From an uncultured Pelagibacteraceae bacterium (GTDB taxonomy: Bacteria > Pseudomonadota > Alphaproteobacteria > Pelagibacterales > Pelagibacteraceae), in NCBI GenBank assembly GCA_902557775.1, contig CACEBD010000001.1, forward strand, positions 248,001-312,000: a DNA stretch of 64,000 nt, written 5' to 3'. The notes beneath the pieces were generated by a model. The model was given only the letters and a program-made list of their open reading frames with translations, was not told the origin of the DNA and did no database searches. Position 1 is the first letter of the stretch. Every line of letters begins with the position of its first letter. The translations under genes and the position numbers were made by a program. Shown piece by piece: positions 61,480 through 64,000 of this stretch.

Positions 61480-64000
61480 TGTCTAAAGATACCTTACAAC
61501 TACCCAAAACAGCTTTTTCGATGAAAGCTAGTTTACCACTCAAAGAACCTGAGATTTTGAAGAAATGGGAAAAAAATAAAATCTTTGATAAACTAAGAAA
61601 AAAGTCAAAGGGGAAAGAAAAATTTGTTCTTCACGATGGTCCGCCTTATGCGAATGGTCATATACATATGGGTACCGCGTTAAACAAAATTTTGAAAGAT
61701 ATAATTACTCGTTTTCACCAGATGAATGGAAAAGATTCTGTTTATGTTCCAGGTTGGGATTGTCATGGACTTCCAATAGAATGGAAGATAGAGGAACAAT
61801 ATAAAAAAAAGAAAAAAAATAAAGATGAAGTGCCAATTAAAGATTTTAGACAAGAATGTAGGGAATTTGCAAAAAGTTGGATCGAAGTTCACATTAAAGA
61901 GTTTAAGCGATTAGGAGTAGTTGGAGATTTTGAAAATTATTACTCTACAATGAGTTTTGAGGCAGAGGCTCAAATTGTTAGAGAGTTAGGTAAATTTCTT
62001 TTAGATGGAAGTTTATATCAAGGATTTAAACCAGTTCTTTGGTCTACTGTTGAAAAAACAGCTTTAGCTGATGCGGAAGTAGAATATTTAGATCACACTT
62101 CAAATACAATTTATGTTTCATTTAAAGTTAAGGATACTGACAAAGACTTTTTAAAAGACTCAAGCATTATAATCTGGACTACTACACCCTGGACTATACC
62201 TGCTAACAAAGCATTAGCTTTTAATAGCAATATCGAATACGCAGTTTTGGAAATTGACCAACTTGAACACTTTAAAGACAATAGAATTGTAGTTGCAAAA
62301 AATTTAATCGAAACAATAATTAAAGATTGTGAGATTAAAAACTATAAAGAGTTAAAGATTTTTAAGGGATCTGAATTTAAAGGAACGCTATGTAGTCATC
62401 CATTTGTCAAAATGGATTTTGACTATGATGTTCCAATGTTGGATGCTCAATTTGTTAATTTAGAGCAAGGAACGGGTATTGTTCATTGTGCTCCAAGTCA
62501 CGGTCCAGACGACTTTAATTTGTGTTTGAAGAATAATATACCATCACTTTATACGGTTGATAACTCAGGTGTTTATACTAAAGAGGTACCTTATTTTACG
62601 AATACACACGTATTTAAGGCTGACCCGATTGTTATAGACAAATTAAAAGAACAAAAACAATTACTTAAAAATGACAAACTTAACCATAGTTATCCTCATT
62701 CGTGGAGATCTAAGGCTCCACTGATTTACAGAGCAACACCTCAATGGTTTATCTCAATGCAAAAAAATAAACTGAGAGATAAAGCTGTCAAAGCAATAAA
62801 TGAAACTTCATTCTATCCAACCAAGGGTAAGGATAGGCTTTTGTCGATGATTGAAGGAAGACCAGATTGGTGCGTTTCAAGACAACGAGTTTGGGGAGTG
62901 CCATTGCCAATTTTTATTAATAAAAAAACAAAAGAACCATTAAGAGATAAAAAGATAATAGATAGAATTGCCTCTATTTACGAAAAGCAAGGCTCCGATT
63001 GCTGGTTTACAGATGATTCAAAAATGTTTTTAGGAGATGACTATGATGCCAAAGATTATGAAAAACTTAACGACATTGTTGAAGTATGGTTCGATAGTGG
63101 ATCAACACATAGTTTTGTTTTAGAGAAAAGAAAAGATTTGAAATGGCCTGCAGATATGTATTTAGAGGGATCAGACCAACATAGGGGATGGTTTCATTCC
63201 TCTTTACTAGAGTCTTGCGGAACTAGAGGCAAAGCACCATTTAAAAGTATTCTTTCACACGGTTTCGTTGTAGACGGCAAAGGAATGAAAATGTCCAAGT
63301 CAATGGGTAATGTTATTTCTCCAGAGGATATATTAAAGAATTATGGCGCAGACATCCTTAGAGTTTGGGCCTCAGCTTCTGATTATGCTGAAGATTTAAG
63401 AATAGATAAGAATATCTTAATACAACATGCAGAGTCTTATAGAAAAATTAGAAATACTTTTAGATTTATGCTTGGAAACTTAAAAGATAATTTTGAAAAA
63501 CAACAATTTGAAAAAATCAATATAGATGAATTCGATGAATTAGAAAAATTTATTTTGCATAAATTATTTAAAATAAATAAATCTGTTGATGAAAATTTAA
63601 AAAATTACAATTTTCATAAACTATATAAGGAATTATTAAATTTTTGCACTCTTGATCTTTCTTCTTTTTATTTTGATATCAGAAAAGATGTTCTTTACTG
63701 CGATAGCATTAATTCAAAAAAAAGAAAGAATTGTGTAATAGTTTTAAATGTAATTTTAGAAAGCTTACTAAAGTGGTTTGCTCCAATTTTAGTTTTTACC
63801 ACAGAAGAAATTTATAGTTTAGTAAATAAAGATAATAATGAAAGTATACATGAAAATTATTTTGTTAAGATTCCAGCTAGTTGGGAAAATACCAAACTCG
63901 ATGAAAAATGGACAAATTTATTCAAAATTAAACAAGAAGCAAATATTGCAATAGAGGAAAAGAGAGCCAGTAAAGAAATTGGATCGAGCCTTGAGGCTGA
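61479..64000 (+). CDS. ileS: Isoleucyl-tRNA synthetase, 3' end outside the window
   Basis: The first 840 codons of a class I synthetase. The HIGH motif is GHIHMG in GPPYANGHIHMGTALNK, an editing domain follows (WTTTPWT, the family's Thr-rich motif), then WCVSRQRVWGVPLP, EGSDQHRGWF and the KMSKS motif in GMKMSKSMGN. The anticodon-binding domain continues past the right edge; the end is artificial. Confidence 0.95.
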   Translation, partial: MSKDTLQLPKTAFSMKASLPLKEPEILKKWEKNKIFDKLRKKSKGKEKFVLHDGPPYANGHIHMGTALNKILKDIITRFHQMNGKDSVYVPGWDCHGLPIEWKIEEQYKKKKKNKDEVPIKDFRQECREFAKSWIEVHIKEFKRLGVVGDFENYYSTMSFEAEAQIVRELGKFLLDGSLYQGFKPVLWSTVEKTALADAEVEYLDHTSNTIYVSFKVKDTDKDFLKDSSIIIWTTTPWTIPANKALAFNSNIEYAVLEIDQLEHFKDNRIVVAKNLIETIIKDCEIKNYKELKIFKGSEFKGTLCSHPFVKMDFDYDVPMLDAQFVNLEQGTGIVHCAPSHGPDDFNLCLKNNIPSLYTVDNSGVYTKEVPYFTNTHVFKADPIVIDKLKEQKQLLKNDKLNHSYPHSWRSKAPLIYRATPQWFISMQKNKLRDKAVKAINETSFYPTKGKDRLLSMIEGRPDWCVSRQRVWGVPLPIFINKKTKEPLRDKKIIDRIASIYEKQGSDCWFTDDSKMFLGDDYDAKDYEKLNDIVEVWFDSGSTHSFVLEKRKDLKWPADMYLEGSDQHRGWFHSSLLESCGTRGKAPFKSILSHGFVVDGKGMKMSKSMGNVISPEDILKNYGADILRVWASASDYAEDLRIDKNILIQHAESYRKIRNTFRFMLGNLKDNFEKQQFEKINIDEFDELEKFILHKLFKINKSVDENLKNYNFHKLYKELLNFCTLDLSSFYFDIRKDVLYCDSINSKKRKNCVIVLNVILESLLKWFAPILVFTTEEIYSLVNKDNNESIHENYFVKIPASWENTKLDEKWTNLFKIKQEANIAIEEKRASKEIGSSLEA

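Overview
The window looks like chromosomal DNA of a SAR11 alphaproteobacterium (Candidatus Pelagibacter or a close relative). It is very AT-rich. Genes are packed with 1-40 bp overlaps or gaps of a few bases. It encodes GcrA (an alphaproteobacterial cell-cycle regulator), a short HisG with HisZ, and a minimal SRP RNA. I see no insertion sequence, prophage, CRISPR array or rRNA. Genus-level placement is inference; no search was run.

Layout. 1-6.5 kb: partial MBL-like gene, a small lipoprotein, a thioesterase, purE-purK, then a minus-strand operon (51-aa membrane protein, quinone reductase-like protein, membrane protein, FAH protein, 36-aa basic peptide, SRAP, dioxygenase). 6.5-11.8 kb: a small gene with a structured leader, RlmN-like enzyme, ADP-ribosylglycohydrolase-like protein, rmuC, sbcB, thioredoxin. 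11.8-24.2 kb: a long minus-strand gene train, read rnd-like, kdsD, lptC, lptB, aroA, cmk, rpsA, ihfB, pyrF, trpF, trpB (frameshifted), trpA, accD, folC. It joins LPS precursor and transport, aromatic and tryptophan synthesis, translation and fatty-acid genes. 24.2-25.8 kb: NDUFA9-like protein, an atypical SMR protein, a Lys-rich peptide.

25.9-42.1 kb is a phosphate-centred region: diacylglycerol-kinase-like gene, divergent PlcP-type metallophosphoesterase and Agt-type glycosyltransferase (phospholipid replacement), phoR, an unknown secreted protein, pstS-pstC-pstA-pstB-phoU-phoB, sixA, ppk1, ppx, then (minus) an aquaporin, an arsenate reductase and a small membrane protein. Repeats resembling Pho boxes lie before plcP, before pstS and before the small membrane protein-arsC-aquaporin unit. 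They suggest one PhoB regulon covering phosphate import, lipid renovation and arsenate detoxification.

42.2-64 kb: gcrA, an ABC-2 permease, argD-argF, cytochrome c, kdsB-pheA, SRP RNA, dnaX-ebfC-recR, glcB and divergent accA, cspA, then a histidine cluster (tRNA-His, hisS, hisZ, hisG) converging on groES-groEL, a HAD hydrolase, ribF and partial ileS.

Main points of interest: the shared Pho-box-like repeats; the trpB frameshift within an unusual trpFBA set; an SMR protein lacking its essential glutamate; AccA with a C-terminal membrane segment; glcB with no room for a glycine riboswitch; an intrinsic terminator inside the hisG coding sequence; and several small genes under 70 codons with good translation signals.
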